Source of the DNA: Burkholderiales bacterium
GTDB taxonomy: Bacteria > Pseudomonadota > Gammaproteobacteria > Burkholderiales > Usitatibacteraceae
Reading direction: 5' to 3'
Length of the DNA: 35,960 nt
Assembly (NCBI GenBank): GCA_025360815.1
Contig: JANYBL010000101.1
Span: 1 to 35,960, forward strand
Below, piece after piece: positions 26,927 to 35,722 of this stretch. Every line of letters begins with the position of its first letter. The first letter of the stretch is position 1. The notes under the pieces are model-generated. The model worked only from the letters and a program-made list of their open reading frames with translations. It searched no databases and had not been told where the DNA came from. A program made the translations under genes and the position numbers.

Positions 26927-27864
26927 TGATGAAGATTCAAAAAATATTGCTGTTGGGAGGTTCGGGTTTTATTGGCACTAGCTTGGCCGAGCAGCTCGTC
27001 GAACGTGGCTATTTTGTTACCGTCCCAACCCGCCGTCGCGAACGTGCAAAGCATTTGTTGTTGTTGCCAACCATTGATATTGTCGAAGCCGATATTCACG
27101 ACGTCGACGTGTTGGGCGCTCTGTTGCGGCAACACGATTGCGTCATCAATCTCATCGGAATTTTGCATGGCGATTTTGAGCGCGAGCATGTAGCGCTGCC
27201 GACCCTCGTGGCAGAGGCTTGTGCAAAAGCTGGCGTGAAGCGGTTGCTGCACATGAGCTCGCTCGGTGCTGACGTGAATGGGCCAAGCCAATATTTGCAA
27301 TCGCGGGGACGCGGCGAACAAAACGTTTGGGCGGTGGCAAAGCAACATCCGCAACTACAGGTGACGGTGTTCCAACCGTCTGTTGTGTTCGGCGAACGCG
27401 ATCAGTTTCTAAATAAATTTTTGAGTTTGATTTCGCTTTTTCCAGTGATTCCGCTCGGCTCACCCGAGGCAAAATTTCAACCGGTTTGGGTGGTTGATGT
27501 AGCGCGTGCCATCGCGACCAGTGTCGCGCTTAGTGAAACGCACGGGATGACTTATCCGCTGGTCGGTCCAACGGTCTATACGCTGAAGGAATTGGTTGAG
27601 TTAGTCGTCACCATATCTGGCAAAACCCGCGCCGTTATTGGGCTTCCAGCCAGTCTATCGACGTTGCAGGCGACCGTGTTTGAGTTTTTACCCGGTAAAA
27701 TTATTACCCGTGACAACTTGCGTTCGATGCGGGTACCCAGCACCTCGAATGCACCGTTTCCGGCGTTATTTGGCCGCGCTAGCGAACTTGAAAGTACGGT
27801 TCGCAGCTATAGGAACGCCACCGTTGGCCGTGCACAGTACCCTCGTTTTCGGGAACGTGATTGA
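26926..27864 (+). CDS. NDUFA9-like NAD(P)-binding Rossmann protein (atypical SDR)
   Basis: A 312-residue atypical short-chain dehydrogenase. The N-terminal nucleotide-binding motif is LLGGSGFIGTSLAEQL. The segment DCVINLIGILHG and the later FQPSVVFGERDQFLNKF match the complex I NDUFA9/39-kDa-like family. The catalytic YxxxK is altered: after SSLGADVNGPS comes YLQSR, with Arg for Lys, which suggests it binds a nucleotide without classical epimerase chemistry. Two ATG codons (26926, 26929) are possible; the first overlaps the slt stop, indicating translational coupling. A role in NADH dehydrogenase or ubiquinone-related assembly is the family's link, not proven here. Confidence 0.85.
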   Translation: MMKIQKILLLGGSGFIGTSLAEQLVERGYFVTVPTRRRERAKHLLLLPTIDIVEADIHDVDVLGALLRQHDCVINLIGILHGDFEREHVALPTLVAEACAKAGVKRLLHMSSLGADVNGPSQYLQSRGRGEQNVWAVAKQHPQLQVTVFQPSVVFGERDQFLNKFLSLISLFPVIPLGSPEAKFQPVWVVDVARAIATSVALSETHGMTYPLVGPTVYTLKELVELVVTISGKTRAVIGLPASLSTLQATVFEFLPGKIITRDNLRSMRVPSTSNAPFPALFGRASELESTVRSYRNATVGRAQYPRFRERD

Positions 27865-27984
27865 GTGCAGTACATTGGCGCTCGATAAGTTTTATCTGAT
27901 CACCTCGCCGTTTTCTCATTCGGTTACCGGCCCGCTTCAATTATCTATTCATTTAATCTTTTACCTTTTTTACAAAGAACAACC

Positions 27985-28674
27985 ATGTCATTAAGCCTTG
28001 TCATCGCCAACAAAAATTATTCATCTTGGTCCATGCGGCCATGGGTTTTACTCCGGCAATTTGATATTCAGTTTGAAGAAATTATGCTCAAGTTTCACAG
28101 CCGTGAGTGGGGTGAGTTATTGCCTCGCTATTCACCGTCGCGCATGGTGCCGGTGTTGTGGAACGGCAAGCCAGGTAGCGGTGACCCGGTTTGGGAATCC
28201 ACCGCGATTTTTGAAGCGATTGCGGAGTGGTTCCCGCATCTGCCAGTCTGGCCGCGCGATGCCGCAGCGCGCAACCTCGCCCGCTGTATGGTTGCTGAAA
28301 TGCATGCCGGGTTTCGGCCATTGCGCACAAACATGCCGATGAACATTCGTGCATCGATGCCTGGCTTGGGCATGTCGCCGGATGTCGCGCAGAACATTGC
28401 ACGGATCGAGGCAATCTGGCGTGATGCCCGCGCCCGCTTTAGCTCGAAGACCAATTCACCGTTTTTGTTTGGTGAATTCTCGGCGGCCGACGCGATGTTC
28501 GCGCCCGTCGTAATGCGTTTCGCCACCTATCAACCAAAACTTGCCAACGATACGCTTGCCTATTGCGAAGCCGTCAAAGCTGCGCCCGGCGTCGCTGCTT
28601 GGAACGCCGCGGCCCTGCTTGAGACCGAAATCGTGCCCGAAGATGAGCTACATCAAACGCCAGGTACAAAATAG
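27985..28674 (+). CDS. Glutathione S-transferase family protein
   Basis: A 229-residue GST. The thioredoxin-like N-domain starts LVIANKNYSSWSMRPWVLL, with serines in the usual glutathione-activating position, and continues to ESTAIFEAIAEWFP, where the glutathione-binding Glu-Ser pair sits. The helical C-domain spans about residues 90-215 and contains FLFGEFSAADAMFAPVV, the family's N-capping/structural motif. The substrate is unknown. It lies 120 bp after the NDUFA9-like gene and 93 bp before cca, probably in the same transcript. A small hairpin (GAGGCA/TGCCTC, 28700-28715) lies in the latter gap without a T-run. Confidence 0.9.
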   Translation: MSLSLVIANKNYSSWSMRPWVLLRQFDIQFEEIMLKFHSREWGELLPRYSPSRMVPVLWNGKPGSGDPVWESTAIFEAIAEWFPHLPVWPRDAAARNLARCMVAEMHAGFRPLRTNMPMNIRASMPGLGMSPDVAQNIARIEAIWRDARARFSSKTNSPFLFGEFSAADAMFAPVVMRFATYQPKLANDTLAYCEAVKAAPGVAAWNAAALLETEIVPEDELHQTPGTK

Positions 28675-28767
28675 AAACACTGGTATTGGCGAGGGTTTCG
28701 AGGCATATTTGCCTCAAGAAGGCCGCCATTGCTTGTTTTTTACGTTTTTATCATTAAAAGACGCAAA

Positions 28768-30075
28768 ATGAAAATCTACACGGTCGGCGGCGCGGTACGC
28801 GATGGGCTGCTTGGCTTAGCGGTTCAAGATCGGGATTACGTCGTGGTGGGTGCAACCATTGAGCAAATGTTGGCGGCTGGCTATACAGCGGTGGGCGTCG
28901 ATTTTCCCGTGTTTCTGCATCCCGAAACGCATGAGGAATATGCCCTCGCCAGAACGGAGCGCAAGACCGCGCCCGGCTACAAAGGGTTTGTGTTTCACAC
29001 TGCCACCAACATCTCGCTCGAACAAGACTTACAACGCCGCGATTTGACGATTAATGCGATGGCGCGCGACGAGGCAGGGCACCTCATCGACCCTTACAGC
29101 GGCGAAGCGGACTTGCATCACAAACTGTTACGGCATGTCAGCGACGCGTTTGGCGAGGACCCGGTGCGGATTCTGCGGGTGGCGCGTTTCGCGGCGCGGT
29201 TTGCAACGCTTGGCTTTACGGTTGCGCCGGAGACAATGTCGCTCATGCAGCGAATGGTGCGCGAAGGCGAAGCGGATCATCTGGTGGCCGAACGCGTGTG
29301 GCAAGAACTGTCGCGGGGACTGATGGAAGCGACGCCAGCTCGGATGTTTACGGTGTTGCAGGAATCGGGCGCATTGGCGCGCCTGATGCCAGAACTGGCC
29401 GGTGACGAACAGAAAATCGAGTGGACACTAGCGCAGTTGCAAACAGCGGCGGCGCACAATTTGCCGCTGCCCGTTCGGTTTGCAGTCCTTACGGCGTCCA
29501 TCGGTAAAAGTGTCAATGGCAATGTAGCGCCCGCCACCACATCGGCTGCGCAACCGATGAAACCACATCATCAAATGATCAATACACACCCGCTGGAAGT
29601 ACTGTGTGAACGCTTACGGGTGCCGGGTGACTGCCGCGATCTGGCGGTATTGGCGGCAAAGTGGCATTGTGATGTAGGCGATGCGTTGCGCCTCGATGCG
29701 AGGCAACTTCTCAGCATGTTCGACCACACCGATGCGTTGCGCCGTCCCGCGCGGTTCGTGCAATTGCTCGATGTTTGTTGGTGCCTGAATTTGTCCGGGC
29801 CGCCCGTCGACCAGATGAGCAAAAGACCGCCAGATGTATCCGGACCCTCTCGCTTGCAGCCCGATTTGCAGCAGCAATATTATTTGCGGCAGAAATATTT
29901 AAAGGACGCAATGACGCGCTTGCAGGCACTGGACCAAGGCTCCGTTGCAAAATACGCGATGGCAAACAATGAAAAGCAATCGGCCACAGCAGGCAACACC
30001 GTTGCCAATGCGATCCACCAAGCGAAATTAGACTTACTCGAATCATTTATCAGCGAACAAAGGAACCCAACATGA
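28768..30075 (+). CDS. cca: CCA tRNA nucleotidyltransferase, HD motif degenerate
   Basis: A 435-residue protein adding or repairing the 3' CCA of tRNAs with CTP and ATP. The start is ATG 28768 (MKIYTVGGAVRDGLLG, identical in kind to E. coli Cca); the open frame from 28729 is not used. The catalytic Asp pair is in VQDRDYVVVG. The conserved DFPVFLHPETHEEYALARTE, the RRDLTINAMA motif, and the GEDPVRILRVARFAARF and EADHLVAERVWQEL motifs follow. Where bacterial-type multidomain Cca has CHDLGKG, this has LTASIGKSVNG, so the HD metal-binding pair is lost, and the segment after it is filled with low-complexity residues. The last 60 residues are also atypical. The stop overlaps the next ATG (ATGA). 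Confidence 0.9.
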   Translation: MKIYTVGGAVRDGLLGLAVQDRDYVVVGATIEQMLAAGYTAVGVDFPVFLHPETHEEYALARTERKTAPGYKGFVFHTATNISLEQDLQRRDLTINAMARDEAGHLIDPYSGEADLHHKLLRHVSDAFGEDPVRILRVARFAARFATLGFTVAPETMSLMQRMVREGEADHLVAERVWQELSRGLMEATPARMFTVLQESGALARLMPELAGDEQKIEWTLAQLQTAAAHNLPLPVRFAVLTASIGKSVNGNVAPATTSAAQPMKPHHQMINTHPLEVLCERLRVPGDCRDLAVLAAKWHCDVGDALRLDARQLLSMFDHTDALRRPARFVQLLDVCWCLNLSGPPVDQMSKRPPDVSGPSRLQPDLQQQYYLRQKYLKDAMTRLQALDQGSVAKYAMANNEKQSATAGNTVANAIHQAKLDLLESFISEQRNPT

Positions 30076-31061
30076 CAAGCTCAGAGACCACCCACGCGAT
30101 CCGCATCCACGAGCACGGCGGCCCAGAAGTGATGCGGTGGGAAGAATTGGAAGTCGCCGCCCCCGGTTCAGGGGAGATTCGCATTAGGCAAACTGCAGTT
30201 GGTTTGAACTACATCGATACTTATCACCGTTCGGGGCTCTATAAAATTCCGCTACCGTCGGTGATTGGCCGCGAGGGTGCGGGCGTCGTGGAGGTAGTGG
30301 GGCGCGATGTGCAGGATTTGAAAGTTGGTGATCGCGTGACCTACGCATCGTCGCCCATCGGCTCCTATGCTGCGCTGCGGATCATGCCCGCCCAGCGCGT
30401 GGTGAAAATTCCCGACAATGTTTCCGACCAACAAGCGGCCTCAATGATGCTCAAGGGTATGACCGCGCAATATTTGATTCGACGCACCTACCGCGTCAAA
30501 CCGGGCGATACGATTTTATTCCATGCTGCTGCGGGCGGTGTGGGCTTGATGTTGTGCCAATGGGCAAAGCATTTGGGCGCAACGGTGATCGGCACGGTCG
30601 GCTCGGCAGAAAAAGCGAAACTTGCCCGCGCCAATGGCTGTGATCATGCGATCAATTATTCGACCGAAGATTTTGTCGCCCGGGTGGCTGAGATCACGGA
30701 TGGTAAAAAATGCAATGTGGTTTACGATGGTGTTGGTCACGACACGTTTTTAAAATCGCTCGATTGTGTACGCCCACTCGGGACCGTGGCGCTATTCGGC
30801 AATGCATCGGGCGCGGTGGCGCCATTTGACCTAGGCATGTTGGCAGCAAAAGGTTCGCTGTTCGTAACCCGTCCTACGCTCGATACCTATGTCGCCACAC
30901 GCGACGACCTGGTGGCCACGGCGAATGAGCTCTTTGATGTCGTCGGGCGTGGCGTGGTGAAGATTGAAGTGAACCAAACCTATCCACTCAGAGAAGCCGC
31001 ACAAGCACATCGTGATTTAGAAGCGCGAAATACCACTGGCTCCACCGTATTATTGCCGTAG
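30072..31061 (+). CDS. NADPH:quinone oxidoreductase (zeta-crystallin type)
   Basis: A 329-residue zinc-free member of the medium-chain dehydrogenase family that reduces quinones with NADPH. GroES-like N-domain: VGLNYIDTYHRSGLY and VIGREGAGVVEVVG. Rossmann domain: FHAAAGGVGLMLCQWAKHLG near residues 155-175, then GTVGSAEKAKLARANGCDHA and NVVYDGVGHDTFLKSLDCV. No zinc-binding cysteines are seen. The ATG overlaps the cca stop by four bases. The family includes QorA; related enoyl or alkenal reductases cannot be excluded. Confidence 0.92.
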   Translation: MTSSETTHAIRIHEHGGPEVMRWEELEVAAPGSGEIRIRQTAVGLNYIDTYHRSGLYKIPLPSVIGREGAGVVEVVGRDVQDLKVGDRVTYASSPIGSYAALRIMPAQRVVKIPDNVSDQQAASMMLKGMTAQYLIRRTYRVKPGDTILFHAAAGGVGLMLCQWAKHLGATVIGTVGSAEKAKLARANGCDHAINYSTEDFVARVAEITDGKKCNVVYDGVGHDTFLKSLDCVRPLGTVALFGNASGAVAPFDLGMLAAKGSLFVTRPTLDTYVATRDDLVATANELFDVVGRGVVKIEVNQTYPLREAAQAHRDLEARNTTGSTVLLP

Positions 31062-31181
31062 CTGTAAAATCACATCCATCAAGCATTCCCGATAAATCAA
31101 GTCGTGGCGATGGTGTAATCTATGCAGCAGCAACGCAGAATCAAAAATGAATCTTTACAAAATTGTAAACAGGAGAGCAGC

Positions 31182-32159
31182 ATGTTTCGTAAAACTTTTA
31201 CCGCATTCGGCATTGGATGTGGCGTAGCGCTAGCATTGCTATCGGGCACCGTCTGCGCACAATATCCCAACAAAGTCGTTAAGTTAATCGTGCCCTTCGC
31301 ACCCGCCGGCACCACTGACATCGTGGCGCGCATCGTCGCCGATCAATTGTCCAAAGAACTGGGGCAGCAGGTGATTGTGGAAAATCGTTCCGGTGGTGGT
31401 GGCTCGGTTGGTGCCGATGCGGTGGCAAAATCAGCGCCGGATGGCTATACCCTCGGCGTGGCGACGGTATCAACGATGGCCGTGAATCCCGCTGCAAATC
31501 CACGCATTCCGTACAATAACTTTACCGATCTCATCGCCGTGACAAAGTTTGTTGCTGTGCCTAACATCCTGGCGGTGCATCCCTCGGTGCCTGCCAAGGA
31601 TTTCAAAGAGTTCGTGGCGTTGCTGAAAAAAAATCCCGGCAAGTATTCATTTGCCACGTCCGGTACGGCCGGGATCGGCCACATGATGGGCGAGCTTTTT
31701 ATGGCGGCCACCAATACCGATATGGTGCATATTCCGTACAAAGGCGCGGGACCAGCGGTGATTGACGTCATCGGCGGGCAGGTGCCGGTCATTTTTGACA
31801 ACTTGCCATCATCCAAAGCGCAGATCGATGCAGGCGGCATGCGCCTCCTGGCGGTGGCTTCACCCAAGCGCTTGCCCGCGTACCCGACGATCCCAACTTT
31901 TGCCGAGTTAGGCATGCCCGAAGTGAACGATCGAGCTTGGTATGGCTTGGTGGTCCCCGCAAAGACGCCGAAGGACATTGTGGAAAAGCTCCACGCCGCC
32001 TCGGTCAAAGCCGTTAATAATCCTGCCACCAAAGAAAAATTAGCGCTGCAAGGCGCCGATCCGGTCGGCAACTCGCCAGCCGAATTCACCAGCGACATCA
32101 AAGCGGAATACGACAAGATGAAGGCAATTGTTGTGAAAAAGGGCATTAAGCTCGATTAA
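31182..32159 (+). CDS. TctC/Bug family periplasmic solute-binding protein (intact)
   Basis: A 325-residue binding protein. The signal peptide is MFRKTFTAFGIGCGVALALL followed by SGTVCA, with cleavage likely before QYPNK. The mature start, VKLIVPFAPAGTTDIVARIVA, and the segments NRSGGGGSVGADAVAKSAPDGYTL and YKGAGPAVIDVIGGQVP are standard Bug features. AGGAG lies 7 bases before the ATG at 31182; the open frame from 31122 is an artefact. No tctA/tctB genes are adjacent, which is typical of the many orphan Bug proteins in Burkholderiales. The ligand is unknown, most likely a carboxylate. A terminator follows. Confidence 0.95.
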   Translation: MFRKTFTAFGIGCGVALALLSGTVCAQYPNKVVKLIVPFAPAGTTDIVARIVADQLSKELGQQVIVENRSGGGGSVGADAVAKSAPDGYTLGVATVSTMAVNPAANPRIPYNNFTDLIAVTKFVAVPNILAVHPSVPAKDFKEFVALLKKNPGKYSFATSGTAGIGHMMGELFMAATNTDMVHIPYKGAGPAVIDVIGGQVPVIFDNLPSSKAQIDAGGMRLLAVASPKRLPAYPTIPTFAELGMPEVNDRAWYGLVVPAKTPKDIVEKLHAASVKAVNNPATKEKLALQGADPVGNSPAEFTSDIKAEYDKMKAIVVKKGIKLD

Positions 32160-32197
32160 TTTCTAGCCTTAGGTTGTTCCTCAATATTCATATTGAC

Positions 32198-32240
32198 CAT
32201 GTAAAAGAAAAGGCCGTCGTTTCTGACGGCCTTTTACATG
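32198..32240 (+). terminator. Rho-independent terminator after the Bug gene
   Basis: AAGGCCGTC pairs with GACGGCCTT around GTTTCT, followed by TTTTACATG. A flanking CATGTAAAAG/CTTTTACATG extends the stem with a small bulge. It lies about 40 bases past the stop codon. Confidence 0.85.
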
Positions 32241-32526
32241 TTTTCTTGCGATCTCGTCCCTTGCTTTGAACCTTTTGGCGGCTCGCACTACTTACCTTGC
32301 CTCGCCCGCCGACTGGGGCCATGCGCGAGCTTCGGACTTGTATTTAAACCGCCGCATTGGTAAAAATCACAATAATTGACGAAGATTTTGCCAAATCAGC
32401 CGCTTAATCCCACGAACGGGGGATGGCGTAGAAAACAGCAGTGGGTCTTAATATGTCAGTGCACACGGTAGTAACTAATCTGGTGCGTAAACAAGTTCAA
32501 ATAATTAAAGAAACCGAAAAGTATTC

Positions 32527-33234
32527 ATGACACGCGTATTGATTGTTGAAGACGATGTGGCGTTCCGGAGGCGCTATGCCGCGATTTTGGCGCGGGACCC
32601 CGCATTTGAGGTCGTAGCCAGTGTTGGCACGGGTGGGGAAGGCATGGCAATGCTTGAGCTGCGCAAGCCCGATGTGCTGTTGGTCGATTTGGGCCTGCCC
32701 GATATTTCGGGCATCAGCGTAATCCAGCATGCAACCAAAACATTGCCCACTTGTGAATCCATGGTTGTTACCGTTTTTGGTGACGAAGAACATGTTCTGG
32801 CCTCGATCGAGGCGGGCGCATCCGGTTATTTGCTAAAAGATGCCTCGGAGGAAAATTTCTTGGAAGGTATTCGTGAGCTCATTGCCGGCGGCTCACCAAT
32901 AAGCCCGATTATTGCAAGGCGGTTGCTGAAGCGTTTTCATGCCGATATCGATGTGCCGCCTTCAATTTTACCGCTTGAGCGCCGGGCCGGTGTTGCCGAA
33001 ACCGAAGCCGACGCGGCTGTAGGCGATTCGGAAATTGCGCTATCGTCACGGGAGCGTGAGATTTTGTTGTTGGCCTCGAAAGGCTTTAACTACCCTGAGA
33101 TGGGTAAACTAATGGGAATTTCGCCGCATACGGTCACCAGCCATGTTAAAAAAATATATCGAAAACTTGCGGTGCATTCGCGTGGAGAGGCTGTGTTTGA
33201 AGCAAATCGGATGGGCCTTATTCGCACGCTTTAA
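32527..33234 (+). CDS. NarL/FixJ-type response regulator
   Basis: A 235-residue two-component regulator. The receiver domain (1-120) has the acidic pair in VLIVEDDVAF, phosphoacceptor Asp54 in LLVDLGLPD, and the conserved lysine Lys104 in LLKDAS. A linker of about 45 residues (120-165) rich in Pro, Ala and Glu leads to a LuxR-type HTH (about 168-230): SSREREILLLASKGFNYPEMGKLMGI then SPHTVTSHVKKIYRKL. It probably activates transcription when phosphorylated by the downstream kinase, whose start lies 50 bases past this stop; the targets are unknown. The pair probably forms one transcript. Confidence 0.93.
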   Translation: MTRVLIVEDDVAFRRRYAAILARDPAFEVVASVGTGGEGMAMLELRKPDVLLVDLGLPDISGISVIQHATKTLPTCESMVVTVFGDEEHVLASIEAGASGYLLKDASEENFLEGIRELIAGGSPISPIIARRLLKRFHADIDVPPSILPLERRAGVAETEADAAVGDSEIALSSREREILLLASKGFNYPEMGKLMGISPHTVTSHVKKIYRKLAVHSRGEAVFEANRMGLIRTL

Positions 33235-33283
33235 GGGGTGCATTAAACGCTCCGCCATCATCGGCTTCATCACGACGCGTCAA

Positions 33284-35245
33284 ATGAACGCCATTGCGCA
33301 ATCGTTTAGTCTGCTGCTCCTCGGCGCAGCACTTTCTGGTTCGCTCGTTTGGTCATGTCTCGCCATGGCTGAACCAGTACCGGACGCCCCGACTACAGCA
33401 GCGGCCGACCCGCATCATGCTGATTTTCGTGCTTATGCGCTGTTCGATAAAGCTGACTTTGTTCAAAGCGAATCGCTATTGCCGCCAGCTAATACGAATT
33501 GGCAAAGCGTTGCCTTACCGGACAGCTGGAGTATTGCCAAACGTGACCGCCGCGCGGGGCTCGGCTGGTATCGCTTTCGCTTTTCGCATACTGGCGCGCA
33601 GCACGATGGCAAAACCGCCGCGCAGCGGGCGATTTATATCCCACGCATCACCAACAACATCGAGGTATTTTTAAACGGTTCCTCTTTCGCGGTAAGCGGC
33701 CGTTTGGCACCCAAACCCGATAACGCGTGGAACCGTGCACAATTTTTTTTGGTACCACCGAGCCTGTTTAAAGCAGGGGAAAACGAACTGCTAATCCGCT
33801 TGCACACTGACGGCTTCCCCCGTGCCGGCATATCCAAAGTTTACTTGGGCGATTCTGATGCACTGAATGAATTTTATCAGCGGCGTTATTTGATTCAAAC
33901 AACCGCGCCGCAAATTATTACCGGCCTGCTGGTAATGATGTCGATTTTTTCGCTGGCCATTTGGGCCAGGCGACGCAGCGAGAAAATGTTTCTCTACTTT
34001 GCGTTGATGGCGGTGGTCGCGGTCATCCGGCTGATTCACTATTACCTACGCACAACACCCGACTGGCTCCTGTTGACGGCGGTTCCTTCACTGGCATGGC
34101 TGACGCTGTTTCAGATGCAATTTTCGTTTCGATTTGCAAATTTTTCCGTGCCGCGTATCGAAAGCGGTTTGTTCATCTTTTGCGTTATTTCAACGATCGT
34201 TTTGTTCATCATGCCTTTTGCCGCGCCGCAATTTTATGGGCAAACCACGATGGTGGTTTATTTGGCGCTCACGGCTGCTTCACCTTTTTTGCTGCTGGCG
34301 CTCGCCTACGCCCTTACACGCCAGCGTTCGATTGAAAACATTATTTTATTGACCGCACTCATCCTCAATGGCGCGCTCGGCGTGCATGACACTCTGGCTT
34401 ACCAAGAACGATTAGGGTTTGACCGGCTATATCTGCTGCCACTTGGGCTGCCGATGATTTTGTTCGCTGTCGCCGCACTATTGGTCAAGCGATTCGTCTC
34501 AACACTCTCAAGCTATGAATCGCTGAACGCCGATTTGGCGAGGCGCGTTTCCGAACGCGAATCGCAGTTGCAACAAAGCTACGAACGCTCGCGAGAGCTG
34601 GATCAGCAGCGCGCCACCGCAGAGGAGCGCCAACGGCTGATGCGCGATATGCACGACGGCATCGGCTCGCACCTCATGTCCACGCTTGCCCTGGCGCGAA
34701 TGGGCTCGCTGTCCCACAAAGACATGACCGAGGTGTTGGCGGATTGTATTGATGAACTCAAGCTCACCATTGATTCATTGGAGCCGGTGGAACGTGATTT
34801 GCTGGTGGTGCTGGGCAACCTGCGCTACCGGCTGGAGCCACGCCTTAATGCCGCCCGCATCTCGCTCGAATGGGCAGTCAATGACCTGCCACCGCTGACT
34901 TATCTCGATCCCGGAAACATCCGCAGCGTGCTGCGCATTGTGCAGGAAGCGTTCACGAACACGCTGAAACATTCGGGCGCCAAACGGATCACCATTTCCA
35001 CTGGCATTGATCGAGCGAGCAGCCGGGTGTTGGTGCGCATTACCGATGATGGAGTTGGGGTCAGCCCAGCATTCGGCAATGACATGCTTGGCAGCAACGC
35101 AAACAAAAAACCAATTGACGAAAAATACGCTGGCCGCGGCATCGACAACATGAAAAACCGTGCCGCAAAATTAGGCGGCGAAGTTCAATTGATGGCACTG
35201 CAAGGCGGCGGGACTTGCGTCAATTTGTATTTGCCGATTGGGTGA
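33284..35245 (+). CDS. 7TMR-DISM-type sensor histidine kinase (HisKA_3)
   Basis: A 653-residue membrane kinase from ATG 33284; the open frame from 33143 overlaps the regulator gene and I reject it. Signal peptide to about residue 30 (LLLLGAALSGSLVWSCLAMA). A periplasmic beta-rich domain (about 40-200; WQSVALPDSWSIAKRDRRAG, then LGWYRFRF) resembles the sensor module of 7TMR-DISM receptors. Seven hydrophobic helices follow (about 210-405), then a coiled-coil-like stretch. The dimerisation/phosphoacceptor region has RLMRDMHDGIGSHLM, with the histidine near 456. The HATPase_c domain has N-box-like QEAFTNTLKHSGA, DDGVGV and GRGIDNMKNRAAKLGG. This HisKA_3 arrangement matches a NarL-type partner. 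The ligand is not predictable. Confidence 0.92.
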   Translation: MNAIAQSFSLLLLGAALSGSLVWSCLAMAEPVPDAPTTAAADPHHADFRAYALFDKADFVQSESLLPPANTNWQSVALPDSWSIAKRDRRAGLGWYRFRFSHTGAQHDGKTAAQRAIYIPRITNNIEVFLNGSSFAVSGRLAPKPDNAWNRAQFFLVPPSLFKAGENELLIRLHTDGFPRAGISKVYLGDSDALNEFYQRRYLIQTTAPQIITGLLVMMSIFSLAIWARRRSEKMFLYFALMAVVAVIRLIHYYLRTTPDWLLLTAVPSLAWLTLFQMQFSFRFANFSVPRIESGLFIFCVISTIVLFIMPFAAPQFYGQTTMVVYLALTAASPFLLLALAYALTRQRSIENIILLTALILNGALGVHDTLAYQERLGFDRLYLLPLGLPMILFAVAALLVKRFVSTLSSYESLNADLARRVSERESQLQQSYERSRELDQQRATAEERQRLMRDMHDGIGSHLMSTLALARMGSLSHKDMTEVLADCIDELKLTIDSLEPVERDLLVVLGNLRYRLEPRLNAARISLEWAVNDLPPLTYLDPGNIRSVLRIVQEAFTNTLKHSGAKRITISTGIDRASSRVLVRITDDGVGVSPAFGNDMLGSNANKKPIDEKYAGRGIDNMKNRAAKLGGEVQLMALQGGGTCVNLYLPIG

Positions 35246-35636
35246 TGTTGGCTTTTGGCGGTTCGCGCAACATGATGTAACGTCATCTAACGTCATGTAA
35301 CAGGTGCAATACGGATAATGTTTTCGCGTAAATGCCGAAAACAGTAAGTATTGTAAATCCACGCTGCGTTACCGCTAACCGCAGGGTGCATATATCTGCA
35401 TCCAACTGCCATGCCAATGCTGGCTTGGCATGTAAGCGGCAAGACAAATTTCAACGGCTAAGCCGTTCGGCATCAACGAATCCGGAGCCGTTTGACGCGG
35501 CTAAAAAATCTCAACGAGAAAATTCAAGCGCATTGCAAAACGAAAGTGAAACCGACATCATTTTACTTCTCGACAAAATTTTTCTACCACGTCAACGTTT
35601 GACATCGCGGCTCGCAAAGGCACGCTGGGTAGATGA
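35246..35636. other. Intergenic region between the histidine kinase and the IS21 element
   Basis: No convincing gene. TGTAACGTCA, TCTAACGTCA and TGTAACAGGT stand in tandem with a 10-bp period at 35276-35305. An open frame at 35332-35676 runs into the IS element and shows no recognised domain or ribosome-binding site, so I do not call it. It could be the start of a gene broken by the insertion, but there is no positive evidence. Confidence 0.4.
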
Positions 35637-35641
35637 TGTCA

Positions 35642-35689
35642 GCAGCGGTTGTAAACTGATACACAGCAGCGATTGAAAACTGACACACC
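35642..35689. repeat. Two tandem 24-bp repeats at the IS21 left end
   Basis: The copies differ at a few positions: GCAGCGGTTGTAAACTGATA versus GCAGCGATTGAAAACTGACA in their first 20 bases. They are the presumed IstA-binding sites. Confidence 0.8.
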
Positions 35690-35722
35690 GTTTTGAGATG
35701 ATGGCTGCTTTTCGGAGCGGTC

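Noticed and set aside
26566-27354. 262-codon open frame on the minus strand
   Set aside because: It overlaps slt and the NDUFA9-like gene, both clear. Its DWSCDWSCDGG-like repeats are only the antisense of the QLQS-coding repeat.
31445-32146. 233-codon open frame on the minus strand
   Set aside because: It is antisense to the intact Bug protein gene and has no domain or ribosome-binding site.
33143-33283. N-terminal extension of the histidine kinase overlapping the response regulator gene
   Set aside because: The residues before ATG 33284 are the regulator's codons read in another frame. The signal peptide begins at 33284 and gives a normal kinase.
35332-35676. 114-codon open frame before and into the IS21 end
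   Set aside because: There is no recognised family, no ribosome-binding site, and the composition looks random; the frame runs into the insertion sequence only by chance.
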